A program made the position numbers and the translations under genes. A stretch of 64,000 nucleotides of DNA from the NCBI GenBank assembly GCA_964535735.1, contig CAZHTM010000007.1, forward strand, positions 1-64,000. Reading direction: 5' to 3'. The stretch comes from J089 sp964535735. GTDB lineage: Bacteria; Fidelibacterota; Marinisomatia; Marinisomatales; J089. Each line of letters opens with the position of its first letter. Positions within the stretch are counted from its first letter, which is position 1. The notes beneath the pieces were generated by a model. The model was given only the letters and a program-made list of their open reading frames with translations, was not told the origin of the DNA and did not search any database. Positions 24,748 through 33,849 of the stretch are shown here, one piece after another.

Positions 24748-26400
24748 TTACTTTCGGGAATACACTTTTTCAATATAATCCTGGATCATCCGATAAGCCG
24801 TGAACGCCACCCCGGTTTTTATAGACTCGCGCATGAGCGACGTCCACTGCTCCGGTTGTTCATAAAACGTGGGGATCACCTCTTTTTCCAGCAATGTGTA
24901 TAACGCCTCTGCGTCGGCATCATCATCGGGTTGGTCCGGGGACCCGATTCCCCAACCGTTGATTCCATGGCGGCATCCTTCCGCCCACCAGCCGTCCACC
25001 ACTGATAAATTGGGAATTCCGTTGAGGGCGGCCTTCATTCCGCTGGTTCCAGAAGCTTCATTGGGTCGTAAAGGCGTATTCAACCACACATCCACGCCCG
25101 AAGTAATCAGCCGACCCAGCCAAATATTGTAGTTTTCCAGAAATACAATTTTAATACGCCCGAATAAACGGTTGGACATGGCCACAATGTCCTGGATAAT
25201 TTCTTTGCCTAAGGCATCCTGAGGGTGTGCTTTTCCGGCGAAAATGATCTGAATCTGTCCCTGGCCGATACGCGCCAACCGATCCGGATCTTTGAAGATC
25301 AGGCGCGCCCGTTTATACCCGGCCGCACGACGGGCAAATCCCAAGGTTAAGAGGTCCGGTGAAAGCGCCCGTTGAGTCTGGGAATTAACATAACCCAGTA
25401 AAAAATGTTGTAACGATTCATGAGCTTTCACCAATTCGTCCGCGGGGATGGTGTCCACCTTCAACAGTTGTTCCGGGTCTTTCCGCCATCCCGGCAAGCG
25501 GCGGTCAAACAGTTCCCGTAAACTGCGCCCTACCCAGTAGGGATGGTATACGCCATTGGTGATGTATCCGATGTCAAAATCCGGGAATTGATTTTGCGCC
25601 ACATCGCCATGGAGTCGGGAAACCCCATTGGCCGACCGACTGAAATACAATCCCAGCTCCGTCATGTGCATCCGGCTGTTCTGCACCATGGATGGCAGCC
25701 CCAAATCCAGGGGTAATAGCCCATGGAGTAGTTTTTCACAACGGGCAAGATTGAAATGATCGTGACCCGCCGGCACTGGTGTATGGGTGGTAAAATGACA
25801 GCGGGATTGAACTTTTTCCCGGTCGTGATGAAAGGTTTCGTAAAGATCCAGAGTCAGAAAAGAACAATGGCCTTCATTCATGTGATAGGTCTCAATGTTG
25901 GTATGGCCCAAAGTTTTCAGCAATCGGATACCGCCAAAACCCAACACTGCTTCTTGGAGGATACGATGATTTTTATCCCCCGAGTACAACCGCATGGTGA
26001 TAATGCGGTCATCGTCGAAATTATCTTCCAGATCCGTATCCAGGAAATAAATGGGAATTGTATGTCCCGTCAACCCGGTGTAATCGTAACGGTAGGCCTG
26101 GACCCACACGTCCCGCTCCCGGAGGCGAAGCGTAAATCGCGGCGTTTCTTTAACCAGTAACGGTTCCGGATCAAACCGGGTGTAGGTTTCGGTTTGATAT
26201 CCCTGACTATCAAGCCGCTGCTGAAAATAGCCTTCCTTGTACAGCAAGGTGACCGCGCACATGGGCAATTCCGCATCGGCCGCCGCCTTGATGTGGTCGC
26301 CCGCTAGAACGCCCAGCCCGCCACTATACGTGGGGAGACTGGAGCTGATGCCAATTTCGGCGCTGAAGTATGCTATTCGGATCGGGGAGCCGTTTTCCAT
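24748..26400 (-). CDS. glgP: Alpha-glucan phosphorylase (GT35), short form
   Basis: A 550-residue cytoplasmic enzyme that releases glucose 1-phosphate from alpha-1,4-glucans with pyridoxal phosphate. Motifs include AYFSAEIGISSSLPTYSGGL near the N-terminus, NEGHCSF, HTPVPAGHD and the phosphate-binding LRPNEASGTSGMKAALNG with the active-site region Lys. The protein belongs to the shorter alpha-glucan phosphorylases (family usual about 550-850 residues). I chose the ATG at 26400, preceded by AGGTAG. An upstream ATG at 26463 is possible but would overlap the GH57 gene by 91 bases rather than 28. Co-directional overlap with that gene points to joint expression. Confidence 0.92.
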   Translation of the reverse strand: MENGSPIRIAYFSAEIGISSSLPTYSGGLGVLAGDHIKAAADAELPMCAVTLLYKEGYFQQRLDSQGYQTETYTRFDPEPLLVKETPRFTLRLRERDVWVQAYRYDYTGLTGHTIPIYFLDTDLEDNFDDDRIITMRLYSGDKNHRILQEAVLGFGGIRLLKTLGHTNIETYHMNEGHCSFLTLDLYETFHHDREKVQSRCHFTTHTPVPAGHDHFNLARCEKLLHGLLPLDLGLPSMVQNSRMHMTELGLYFSRSANGVSRLHGDVAQNQFPDFDIGYITNGVYHPYWVGRSLRELFDRRLPGWRKDPEQLLKVDTIPADELVKAHESLQHFLLGYVNSQTQRALSPDLLTLGFARRAAGYKRARLIFKDPDRLARIGQGQIQIIFAGKAHPQDALGKEIIQDIVAMSNRLFGRIKIVFLENYNIWLGRLITSGVDVWLNTPLRPNEASGTSGMKAALNGIPNLSVVDGWWAEGCRHGINGWGIGSPDQPDDDADAEALYTLLEKEVIPTFYEQPEQWTSLMRESIKTGVAFTAYRMIQDYIEKVYSRK

Positions 26401-28484
26401 GTATCTACCTGAAGATAAAATGCTATCGTTATCGATTCGTTTGGTTTCAATTGCAGGGACCAATGAGGTAACACAGCGGATCCCTGGTATACTTTTTCAA
26501 ATCCACTTTCACTCATGCTGACAGTAAATACTGGATAGCGCCAGCAGGCTACGGGCTCAGAAAAATGGAAGGTCACCCGAAAGCCATCCCATTCGTTTAC
26601 CACGCCCAATGAACGGAGGCCTTCATCATCCACCAAGGCATCCATCAAATGACCGTTGTTCTGCCCCTCTTCCTCATAGTAGCGATCGGGGCTGTGCCCA
26701 CCCAACAATCCCAGATTGAATTCCGAGGCGTACACGCCGTTTATTTCCCGATCACCTCGATTAACAATGGTCACCTGGAAATGGAGAGAATCCCCTTTCA
26801 GCCGGATGGTTTTTTGCAATTCAGCTTCTACTCCAAACGCCTTTCCCTGCGCCGAAAATTCTATGGATTGCCCCTTGGCTATTCCCTGAAACCGGGCGTT
26901 AATAAACGTCCCTTGTTCCGGACAGGAGCGAGATACCTGTTCCGCAGTAAGCCCCGTAGGGAGAAACCGGTCTTGAAACATGGCGCGGGCATAGGCATCG
27001 ATGTGAAGTAACTGATCCAGGTTTGGCTCTTTGGCTACGATCCTGTCGTGGATGGACCCGCCCTGGTGGTCTTCCGCTACCGCTTGGGTTAACTGCCGGT
27101 GGTAACTTTCGGAGTAGCGGCGCATGGTATTGGAAAGGTTAAACCGAGGGGTGATGAGATCTACTTCTTTCAGGACGCCACCACATTCGCCGGCATAAAT
27201 CCGTATCTGGTCATTTCCCAGCATGAACTCGACGCCTCCATCCTGATCCCAATCTATAGGTGCGGCGTTCCCCTCAGGAAAGACCAATGATAACCGGGCA
27301 TCCGCCTGAATCAGCGATTGAAAAATAGCATGCCGAAGGTGCGGCAAGTACAATCCGCCAAAAATACCGTGCCAGTAAGCGCAATTGCATTGGCTGCGTA
27401 ATATTTCTGTTTCAATAGCCTTCTGGTCTTCCGGCGATAGTTGTCCGGAGGCCCGGGCTCGGTCCAATCGGTTCGAAAGGGAAATATTACGTTTGACCAT
27501 CCAGTTAGATTCGTCGTATAAGGATTGAAAATTTCGCCAGGTTCCACCCCGGAGAAAGGGCTGGATTCGCTCCCAAGTGCCATTCGTTTTAAATTGTTGA
27601 ACCTGATCTGCAAATACTTCTCCCTGATGGCTGGGGAGCGTCCATTCGCTCATTTCAAAATAACTGACGGTGGGGAGATACACCCGTCCCAAGGGGGCAT
27701 GGGAATCGAAATAGTCTCCAAACGTGGTAGTGGTAAGCCATTCACGATTTTTTTCCAGCGCGGAAAACATGCGATCCAACCATTGCTCCCGTCCGTAGCA
27801 CCGTTCATGGGTCCCGGGCCAAACGCCAAATTTTTCCCCATCATCGGCCATGACCATCACGGCCTGACCGCTTTCATCGGCGGCCTCCCGGAGAATTTCA
27901 AGGGACACTTCCGGGTCCTGAAAGGGCATGGCATAACGCAACGGCTGTTGAATGGGAAAGACGCCCACCGCCTCGCCCTGATCATCCGTTAAATAGTACC
28001 CGGATAATTCATCCCGTTGCTTTCCGGAAGCCAGAAAATGGTAATCATCTACAGTGAGGTAGTTCATCCCGACGTATTTCAGGATTTTGGCCAGGTGGGG
28101 TTCCCATACTCGTTCCGTGAGCCAAAGACCCCGAGGCGTGGTTCGAAAACGTTCTTCGATATAGGAATTTAATTTTCGGATCTGGGCAACCTTGTCCCGA
28201 TCTGGAATGACGGCTAAAATGGGTTCATAAAATCCAGCTGACAGAATTTCCATTCGTTGAGCGGCTACATAAGTCTGGATACGATCCAGATAATCTGGAT
28301 GGTGATCTTCCAACCATTCAATCAAACAGCCGGAAAGATGGAGCGATAATTTCAGCGATGGATGATCATCAAAAACATCCAGAAAAGGTTTATAACTTTT
28401 CTGGTAGGCGTCTTCGATGACGGAATCGAAATTCCCTACCGGCTGATGATTGTGAATTCCCAGTATAAATTGAATTTTTTTCAT
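26373..28484 (-). CDS. GH57 4-alpha-glucanotransferase/amylase-like enzyme
   Basis: A 703-residue cytoplasmic enzyme. The N-terminal GH57 barrel starts with ILGIHNHQPVGNFDSVIEDA. It has the catalytic Glu region LWLTERVWEPHL (about residue 125) and the catalytic Asp region VMADDGEKFGVWPGTHE (about 215). The middle and C-terminal parts correspond to the DUF1925/DUF1926 domains of GH57 4-alpha-glucanotransferases (length usual about 650-700). There is no signal peptide, so it acts inside on imported malto-oligosaccharides and rearranges them into chains for the phosphorylase encoded by the next gene. Alternative: an alpha-amylase or amylopullulanase of the same family. Confidence 0.88.
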   Translation of the reverse strand: MKKIQFILGIHNHQPVGNFDSVIEDAYQKSYKPFLDVFDDHPSLKLSLHLSGCLIEWLEDHHPDYLDRIQTYVAAQRMEILSAGFYEPILAVIPDRDKVAQIRKLNSYIEERFRTTPRGLWLTERVWEPHLAKILKYVGMNYLTVDDYHFLASGKQRDELSGYYLTDDQGEAVGVFPIQQPLRYAMPFQDPEVSLEILREAADESGQAVMVMADDGEKFGVWPGTHERCYGREQWLDRMFSALEKNREWLTTTTFGDYFDSHAPLGRVYLPTVSYFEMSEWTLPSHQGEVFADQVQQFKTNGTWERIQPFLRGGTWRNFQSLYDESNWMVKRNISLSNRLDRARASGQLSPEDQKAIETEILRSQCNCAYWHGIFGGLYLPHLRHAIFQSLIQADARLSLVFPEGNAAPIDWDQDGGVEFMLGNDQIRIYAGECGGVLKEVDLITPRFNLSNTMRRYSESYHRQLTQAVAEDHQGGSIHDRIVAKEPNLDQLLHIDAYARAMFQDRFLPTGLTAEQVSRSCPEQGTFINARFQGIAKGQSIEFSAQGKAFGVEAELQKTIRLKGDSLHFQVTIVNRGDREINGVYASEFNLGLLGGHSPDRYYEEEGQNNGHLMDALVDDEGLRSLGVVNEWDGFRVTFHFSEPVACWRYPVFTVSMSESGFEKVYQGSAVLPHWSLQLKPNESITIAFYLQVDTWKTAPRSE

Positions 28485-28541
28485 GCGTAGAACAGGTAAC
28501 GACCACCGGCCGGCTCAGGGAACAGGGTTGGCAGCCAACGA

Positions 28542-28733
28542 TTAATTCAGATACGCCTCTACTTCAAGGGTTGTCAATGTTAGTGTTTCTGCGGAACCAT
28601 CAACGCGTTCCCTATAGAGCACCCAGTCATCATCATTGTGCTCGGAAAGGATGTATTCCTTTTCGTCGATGATTACTGACAAACCGATTTCCGGTTTAAT
28701 CAACCTTTCTTGCGACTTGTTCTGGTGTTCCAT
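28542..28733 (-). CDS. Small conserved-looking protein upstream of the GH57 gene
   Basis: A 63-residue protein. The ATG at 28733 follows AGAGAGG by five bases, which decides against the GTG two codons earlier. It is acidic (pattern IDEKEYILSEHNDDDWVLYR, then TLTTLEVEAYLN) and could form a small beta-sheet fold. I do not recognise the family. It is the first gene of the run leading into the alpha-glucan genes, 57 bases before the GH57 start. A short perfect hairpin (GTTGGC/GCCAAC, 28527-28539) follows its stop. The good ribosome-binding site supports a real gene. Confidence 0.55.
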   Translation of the reverse strand: MEHQNKSQERLIKPEIGLSVIIDEKEYILSEHNDDDWVLYRERVDGSAETLTLTTLEVEAYLN

Positions 28734-28739
28734 GTGCAC

Positions 28740-29264
28740 CTCTCTTTCGGGTAGTAACTCACTTCAGAGTGACTAAAAATTTGCCCCGAAAAAAGGGCGG
28801 AAGTCAAGGGAAAGGATGGAAAGATATGGAAGCTGGATCATGAAGAAAAAAGTATGGTGATTAGTAGTCATTATTCGTAGCTGATACCCCATCTACGAAC
28901 ACCGAACGTCCAATATCCAATGACTAATTTGGAGATTGTGTACCAGTGAACCGGATTCATTCGTAATTGGGTGTTGGTTATTCGATATTGGTTATTCAGG
29001 ATTAGATCCGTGCGTCGCATAAAGTACTGTCGGGCTGAGCATGTCGAAACCTGACTATTCCATGAGTCCCCCTTCGACGCAGTTCAGGAGGACAGTTCTG
29101 AAGATTGGGGTGCATCAGATGTTCGATGTTAAATTTTTCCTAAGAAGTGTTACCTATATATTGACTTCACAACAACCGGATTTTAATCTTAAATATTCAA
29201 TTTTATATCCTCTGTATTCTCAATACCTTCCGTGGCTCTATCTTAACAGGGGCCTGTATCACCG
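28740..29264. other. Gene-free region with a repeat element
   Basis: About 525 bases. It holds the inverted-repeat element at 29027-29095 and near-repetitive AT-rich stretches (ccaatatccaatgac, then gttggttattcgatattgg), common in intergenic repeats. Presumably it also holds the promoter for the minus-strand genes starting at 28733. A plus-strand 75-codon frame here is not convincing. Confidence 0.5.
29027..29095. repeat. Intergenic inverted-repeat element
   Basis: Arms CTGTCGGGCTGAGCATGTCGAA (29027-29048) and its imperfect complement at 29073-29095 (TTCGACGCAGTTCAGGAGGACAG) enclose 24 bases. The 'CTGAGC..GTCGAA / TTCGAC..GTTCAG' pattern is typical of short, multi-copy intergenic repeats. 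Copy number cannot be judged from one window. Confidence 0.5.
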
Positions 29265-32249
29265 TTAAAACGGATTAATCAGCGCCAGCCGGGCATAGGT
29301 TTTCGGTGATATTCCCGCATCCCAGTCCGCTGGTGGCTGGGCCCGGCCCACCGCCACAAAAAGAATTGGCGTCTTTCCGACCTGGATACCAATTTTTACT
29401 TCATATCCAGTGGTGATCACCCATTCCGGCTGAGGTTTGTCGCTGATCCAGGCATTTCCAAAATCCATGATGGCAGCTCCGGTCAGCGACCCCAAGGTAA
29501 GTCCCAGAATTTCTATCGGCAGTTGTGGTATCAAGGGAATCCGATATTCCACCGTCCCGAATATGACTCTGTCGCCCAACCGCACCTCATCCCACCCCCG
29601 GGGGTTGTTATTTTCAGGGACAAAGAAGACGCCGGCGTTTAGGATTCCCATCGGTAAATAGATATTCGGGTCACGGGTCAGCCCCAGTGAATCCTGAGCC
29701 GCTGGTTTTCCACCCATGGCCTGTCCCTTTAATCGGACGTAAAGCGCGCTTCCACCCCCTGTGGACAGATTGGCGAACCCATCTGCTTCCCACCGCGAAA
29801 AGGTAAAATCACCATACACCGATTGATCGGCAAAATCGCCCCGAAGAATCAGACCGCAGCCTTGCGTTGGAAGAACAATATTTTTCCGGTTCGGACGCCG
29901 GTTTAACCATTGATAGGACAGGGTTAAGCGTCCCTCCCGACCTGATTCAGGAATGGGCAGAGCGTTATAATCTTCCGGATCCCGGGGAATATATTCGCCG
30001 GTTTCGGCATCGATAGAATCAGAGATCACATCCGCCTGGCGATTGTAAAACCCCAGGTTCAGATTCAAGCTATGATTACTGGACAAAGATTGTCCAAAAT
30101 TCAACGGCCATTGGGCGAACAGATCCAAACCGTCTAATTGTTCGTTAAGACCACTTGCGCTTTGATCATAGTACCGGAAATTCCATCGGGAATTGAAAAA
30201 ATAATTTATTCCCCAAGGCATCCCGGTTGCTCCGTTCATATAAGAGGCAATAAGCCAAGGTTTGTCCGGTCCGGCCCACACCAGCCCGCCAACCAATTGA
30301 ATGATATGCCGACCCATGGCGTCCATCCAGGCTGTAGTCCCAAAAAGGCCGTGGCCATTCAGGTAAGGAAAGACTAAACTGGCCAAATGGCGGGGATGAC
30401 GATAGAATCGATAGGATTCCTTCGTCATGGATTCTACCGGAGACCGGGGATCAATATCGGCCAATAATTCCGGTGGGTGATGGTTTTGCCACCGGGAAAA
30501 GGCCGGACGGATTGTCAATGGCTTGGTAGTGGTTTTCCGCTCAGGATTCACTTGGACAACTCTCACTGTATCCAAATCAGCCAAGGTGGCGGCCAACACG
30601 GTAGAATCTCCGGGCGTCCATTGGACGCTCCAAACCGCATCGCCCACATCGGTATTCTGAAAATTATCCCCCGTGGATAAATCCACGGTGAATAGATTGG
30701 GAGCGGAATCCAGCGAATCATTTCCCGCGTGAGAAGTGTAGGTTATATGGGTCCCGTCCGGATGCCACACCGGGCGATAATCCGCTTTGGGATGGTGGGT
30801 GGCCCGGCGCAATTCACCAGAGATTACTTCCAGCACCGCAATGTCCAGATTTCCGTCTGTTCCGGAGAGTGCCATGGCAATACGGTTTCCGTCCGGACTC
30901 CAACGAGGCGTGAGAATTTGTGTATCCTCAGTAAAATGTGTCAGCGCTTCCTCAACTCCTGTTTCCACATCCACGACCATCAGGTTGGATATATTTCGTT
31001 CATGGGTGACATAGACCAACCGTTTCCCATCCGGCGACCAATCGGGATGCAACGCACGACCCGTGTCGGTGATCCACCGAAAGTGGGGCTTTTTCCCGGA
31101 CAAATCCGCCACGCGAATATCCCAGACCATTGATTGGTGGGGACCATAATGATATTTGGCATAGGCCAATTTTTTCCCATCAGGTGACCAGGAAAGAGTG
31201 GAATGAATGCGACCATAATCGATTTCTTCGGTCTTCCATTTGACCCGTGGTTTTTTAGGTTTTTTGGGTTCCTTTTTCTTAAAAAACCGTTCCCAAAACT
31301 CTGGCTTTTTGGGGGTTGTATCCTGAGTAGCGATCATCAGAGATTGATCCATGTGATCCTCATCCAGTCGGCTGACAATGGCAATCCGAAAACTATCGGG
31401 TGCCACGGCAAATCCATATTCCTCCTTCATCGGCAGGGAAACCACCTTGCCCACCTCTTCAATCGTCTCCTTTTGCGCCCGGTATCCGTAAAAATAGGTA
31501 TTCATATACCGCCGCCAGTCTTCGTTGAATTGTTCCACCGAAATACCCGTGTATTTCTTAAACCCTTTTTTAAAGCTGGCCGTTTTCAACTTGCTCCGGT
31601 ATTGAATGATGTTCACGATCGTAGAATCGCCGAATCGGTCTGCCATATACAACAACTTCGAATAGCCATCGTGATGGGGGTCCATTTCATTTGCCTTATT
31701 CCTCAATATGTGGACTTTATGAGACAGATCTGCCCGATACGGCCGCCAGTGTTCCGTCATATATTCCGCAAGACCTTCCACGAACCAGCCGGGAATGCCT
31801 GCGATAGCGTAATTCCACGGCTCCGGAAGCCAGGGAGATGAAATGGCATTGAAAAAGACAACATGTTGCAATTCGTGTGTCAGGACCTGGTAGAGCCATT
31901 TCTCGTCTTCCAACCACAGCGCAGCGTCATTTTGATCCACCCAGATAAAAATAGTATTGGACCACATGGCATAGCCATTCATAATCTCATCTTCAGCGGT
32001 TAGAGTTATATCAATCTTGGGTAATTCCTTCAGACCCACCTGTTTCATGAGCACAGGGCGACTTTGTTCGGCTATGGTCAGGGCCTGCTCCGCGATGGTG
32101 TCCAGTCCCTGATGGTAGTGAATATTAAAATGTTCGGATGTGAGTGTGGACCAGCGCAATTCCGGATGCGTCCGGCCTGAATAGAGCCAGGTTCCCTGGC
32201 CTAATACAATGGCGCCAAGCCATATTAAAAGCAATACTGTTTTCTTCAT
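29265..32249 (-). CDS. Exported metallopeptidase-like / TolB-propeller / beta-barrel protein
   Basis: A 994-residue protein with a signal peptide. Residues 30-265 form a peptidase-MA-like gluzincin domain with HELQH (about residue 126) and a downstream Glu in WFVEGLAEYMTEHW. Residues about 270-590 are PD40/TolB-type propeller blades (PDWSPDGKRLVYVTH, TPRWSPDGNRIAMALS, PVWHPDGTHITYTSH). From about 640 to the end the sequence looks like an outer-membrane barrel, including GTVEYRIPLIPQLPIEILG, and it ends in Phe (ALINPF). It is probably anchored in the outer membrane with the protease and propeller outside or in the periplasm. Substrate unknown. It starts two bases after the stop of the gene at 32252. 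Confidence 0.8.
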   Translation of the reverse strand: MKKTVLLLIWLGAIVLGQGTWLYSGRTHPELRWSTLTSEHFNIHYHQGLDTIAEQALTIAEQSRPVLMKQVGLKELPKIDITLTAEDEIMNGYAMWSNTIFIWVDQNDAALWLEDEKWLYQVLTHELQHVVFFNAISSPWLPEPWNYAIAGIPGWFVEGLAEYMTEHWRPYRADLSHKVHILRNKANEMDPHHDGYSKLLYMADRFGDSTIVNIIQYRSKLKTASFKKGFKKYTGISVEQFNEDWRRYMNTYFYGYRAQKETIEEVGKVVSLPMKEEYGFAVAPDSFRIAIVSRLDEDHMDQSLMIATQDTTPKKPEFWERFFKKKEPKKPKKPRVKWKTEEIDYGRIHSTLSWSPDGKKLAYAKYHYGPHQSMVWDIRVADLSGKKPHFRWITDTGRALHPDWSPDGKRLVYVTHERNISNLMVVDVETGVEEALTHFTEDTQILTPRWSPDGNRIAMALSGTDGNLDIAVLEVISGELRRATHHPKADYRPVWHPDGTHITYTSHAGNDSLDSAPNLFTVDLSTGDNFQNTDVGDAVWSVQWTPGDSTVLAATLADLDTVRVVQVNPERKTTTKPLTIRPAFSRWQNHHPPELLADIDPRSPVESMTKESYRFYRHPRHLASLVFPYLNGHGLFGTTAWMDAMGRHIIQLVGGLVWAGPDKPWLIASYMNGATGMPWGINYFFNSRWNFRYYDQSASGLNEQLDGLDLFAQWPLNFGQSLSSNHSLNLNLGFYNRQADVISDSIDAETGEYIPRDPEDYNALPIPESGREGRLTLSYQWLNRRPNRKNIVLPTQGCGLILRGDFADQSVYGDFTFSRWEADGFANLSTGGGSALYVRLKGQAMGGKPAAQDSLGLTRDPNIYLPMGILNAGVFFVPENNNPRGWDEVRLGDRVIFGTVEYRIPLIPQLPIEILGLTLGSLTGAAIMDFGNAWISDKPQPEWVITTGYEVKIGIQVGKTPILFVAVGRAQPPADWDAGISPKTYARLALINPF

Positions 32250-32251
32250 GG

Positions 32252-33121
32252 TTAATCCTGTTTTAGATCAATAGCAATAATTGACGCACCCTGATTTTCG
32301 TCATCCGTGGCAGCCCACAATGTTTCCGCCACCCATAATAACGCTTCGATTTTATGCCCCGTGTACCGGGCTTGTTCACGGGGATAATCATTAAATTGAA
32401 TAGAAATTTCTTTTTTCTCTGAATTTCGAATCCCGCCTAAAAGATAAACGGCCGATTGAAATGGTCCGTCATCTCCGGGATCGGACACGGAAGACACCCA
32501 AAGTTCTCCCGTTGGAGTAATGTCCAGACCGGAAATGTGGCGCACATTTTCTGTCGGCCATGGAGATCGAAAATGATGGAACCCCTGAATTTTAACCGTG
32601 TCATTTTCGGCGTCGAATAATCCCCAGTAGAGTGTGGCAGGTCGAACGTCGCTGCCACGATCGGCCCAAAACACCAGGGTTTGCGTGGGGGTCCTAAAAA
32701 ACGCCAGTCCCTCAAAGTTTTCTGCAGGGGTTTTTCGGGGAAGCTGAACATGGTTTACTACGTGCCATGTTCCCTGTGCCGTCCATTGAAGTATGGTCAT
32801 TTTGCCGGAGCTTTCTAACGCGGCCATTTGTTGTGTCCCGGGAAGCGATGCCAGACCTTCCACGTCGACGGGCCATGCTGTCTCCGGCCAGGGAACACCG
32901 CGATAAGTTACCACCTTATCCGGTGCGAATTCCAGATAGCCAAGTCGGGGTTGATCCGGTCTTTTATTATCATGGACAACCCAGATTTTATTCCCCACCT
33001 GAGCTAATCCGCTCACGGAATACAACGGTTCCGACCGAATCAACTCCCAGGTATCAGACGGAAAGGTTTGGGCCCAGATAACCTGAATGAGAATGAGCCA
33101 AATAATGATCCTGAATTTCAT
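32252..33121 (-). CDS. Exported beta-propeller-like protein (phytase/esterase-like or SdiA-regulated-like)
   Basis: A 289-residue protein with a signal peptide (cleavage after IWAQ). Repeated strand patterns VSGLAQVGNKIWVVHDN, DVEGLASLPGTQQMAALES, NFEGLAFFRTPTQTLVFWAD and ISGLDITPTGELWVSSV suggest a six-bladed propeller like those of the 'esterase-like activity of phytase' and SdiA-regulated families. The conserved 'EGLA' acids are present. No catalytic residue can be assigned. It overlaps the menG stop by four bases (ATGA), so it is translated in one operon with menG and the propeller-barrel protein. Function is inferred only at fold level. Confidence 0.55.
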   Translation of the reverse strand: MKFRIIIWLILIQVIWAQTFPSDTWELIRSEPLYSVSGLAQVGNKIWVVHDNKRPDQPRLGYLEFAPDKVVTYRGVPWPETAWPVDVEGLASLPGTQQMAALESSGKMTILQWTAQGTWHVVNHVQLPRKTPAENFEGLAFFRTPTQTLVFWADRGSDVRPATLYWGLFDAENDTVKIQGFHHFRSPWPTENVRHISGLDITPTGELWVSSVSDPGDDGPFQSAVYLLGGIRNSEKKEISIQFNDYPREQARYTGHKIEALLWVAETLWAATDDENQGASIIAIDLKQD

Positions 33122-33849
33122 GAATTTGCTCCGGCAGGTCTTTTCGCTGAAATCAGAGTAACGGTGCCGAAGGTCATATTTCGTATATCGATTCCTTCAA
33201 ATCCCTGCGCTTCAAGCATTCCATGCAAGGCGGCGCGAGGGGGAAAATGATCCACCGATTCCGGGAGATAACGATAAGCATCGGAGCGGGAAAAAAGGGC
33301 GCCTATACGAGGTAGAATGTGGTGAAAATAATACCCGTAAATTCGATTAAACAATGGCACCTCCGGTTCAGCAAATTCCAGAATTCGCAGACTCCCTCCG
33401 GGGATGAGCACCCGGTAAAATTCCTTCAGCGCCAGGTCGTAGTGCCCAATATTCCGAAACCCGAATGAGATGGTCAGCGCAGCCATGCTCCTGTCGGGAA
33501 AAGGAAGCTGTTCCCCATCCCCCTGCACCACCTGAAAGCCCGGAACGTGGCCCTCGGCAATTTTTTCAAGACAGCGCCGGGTCATTTTAAAGGCATAGTC
33601 CAGTCCGATAACCTGAGCGGAGGGAAATTGTTTTTTTATGGCCAGCCCTACATCGCCGGTTCCGGTAGCCACGTCCAGGATGGGACCTTTGCCCGGCGTC
33701 GACAGGGACCGGATCAGACGAAATCGCCAGTATAAATCGATACCGAAACTGAGAACATGGTTCAGGAAATCATAGCGCGGGGAAATGTCATCAAACATAT
33801 CCCGCACAAACCGTTTTTTCCTTTCCCCTTGATGTTGGAATTCACTCAA
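33118..33849 (-). CDS. menG: Demethylmenaquinone methyltransferase
   Basis: A 243-residue SAM-dependent enzyme that methylates demethylmenaquinone in the last step of menaquinone synthesis (UbiE/MenG family). Signatures are VRDMFDDISPRYDFLNHVLS (residues 15-34), the SAM-binding VATGTGDVGLAI, and FGFRNIGHYDLALKEFYRVL followed by PGG. The apparent start is TTG at 33849; an ATG start would remove the conserved N-terminus. It overlaps the HAD gene by eight bases. Its presence suggests respiratory menaquinone in this organism. Confidence 0.92.
   Translation of the reverse strand: MSEFQHQGERKKRFVRDMFDDISPRYDFLNHVLSFGIDLYWRFRLIRSLSTPGKGPILDVATGTGDVGLAIKKQFPSAQVIGLDYAFKMTRRCLEKIAEGHVPGFQVVQGDGEQLPFPDRSMAALTISFGFRNIGHYDLALKEFYRVLIPGGSLRILEFAEPEVPLFNRIYGYYFHHILPRIGALFSRSDAYRYLPESVDHFPPRAALHGMLEAQGFEGIDIRNMTFGTVTLISAKRPAGANS

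Noticed and set aside
29041..29268. A 75-codon frame on the plus strand
   Set aside because: Overlaps the repeat element and the end of the opposite-strand gene; low-complexity AT-rich translation.
31203..31841. A 212-codon open frame on the plus strand
   Set aside because: It lies wholly inside the propeller-barrel gene on the other strand; its translation is Arg/Pro/Ile-rich with no domain, a typical shadow frame.
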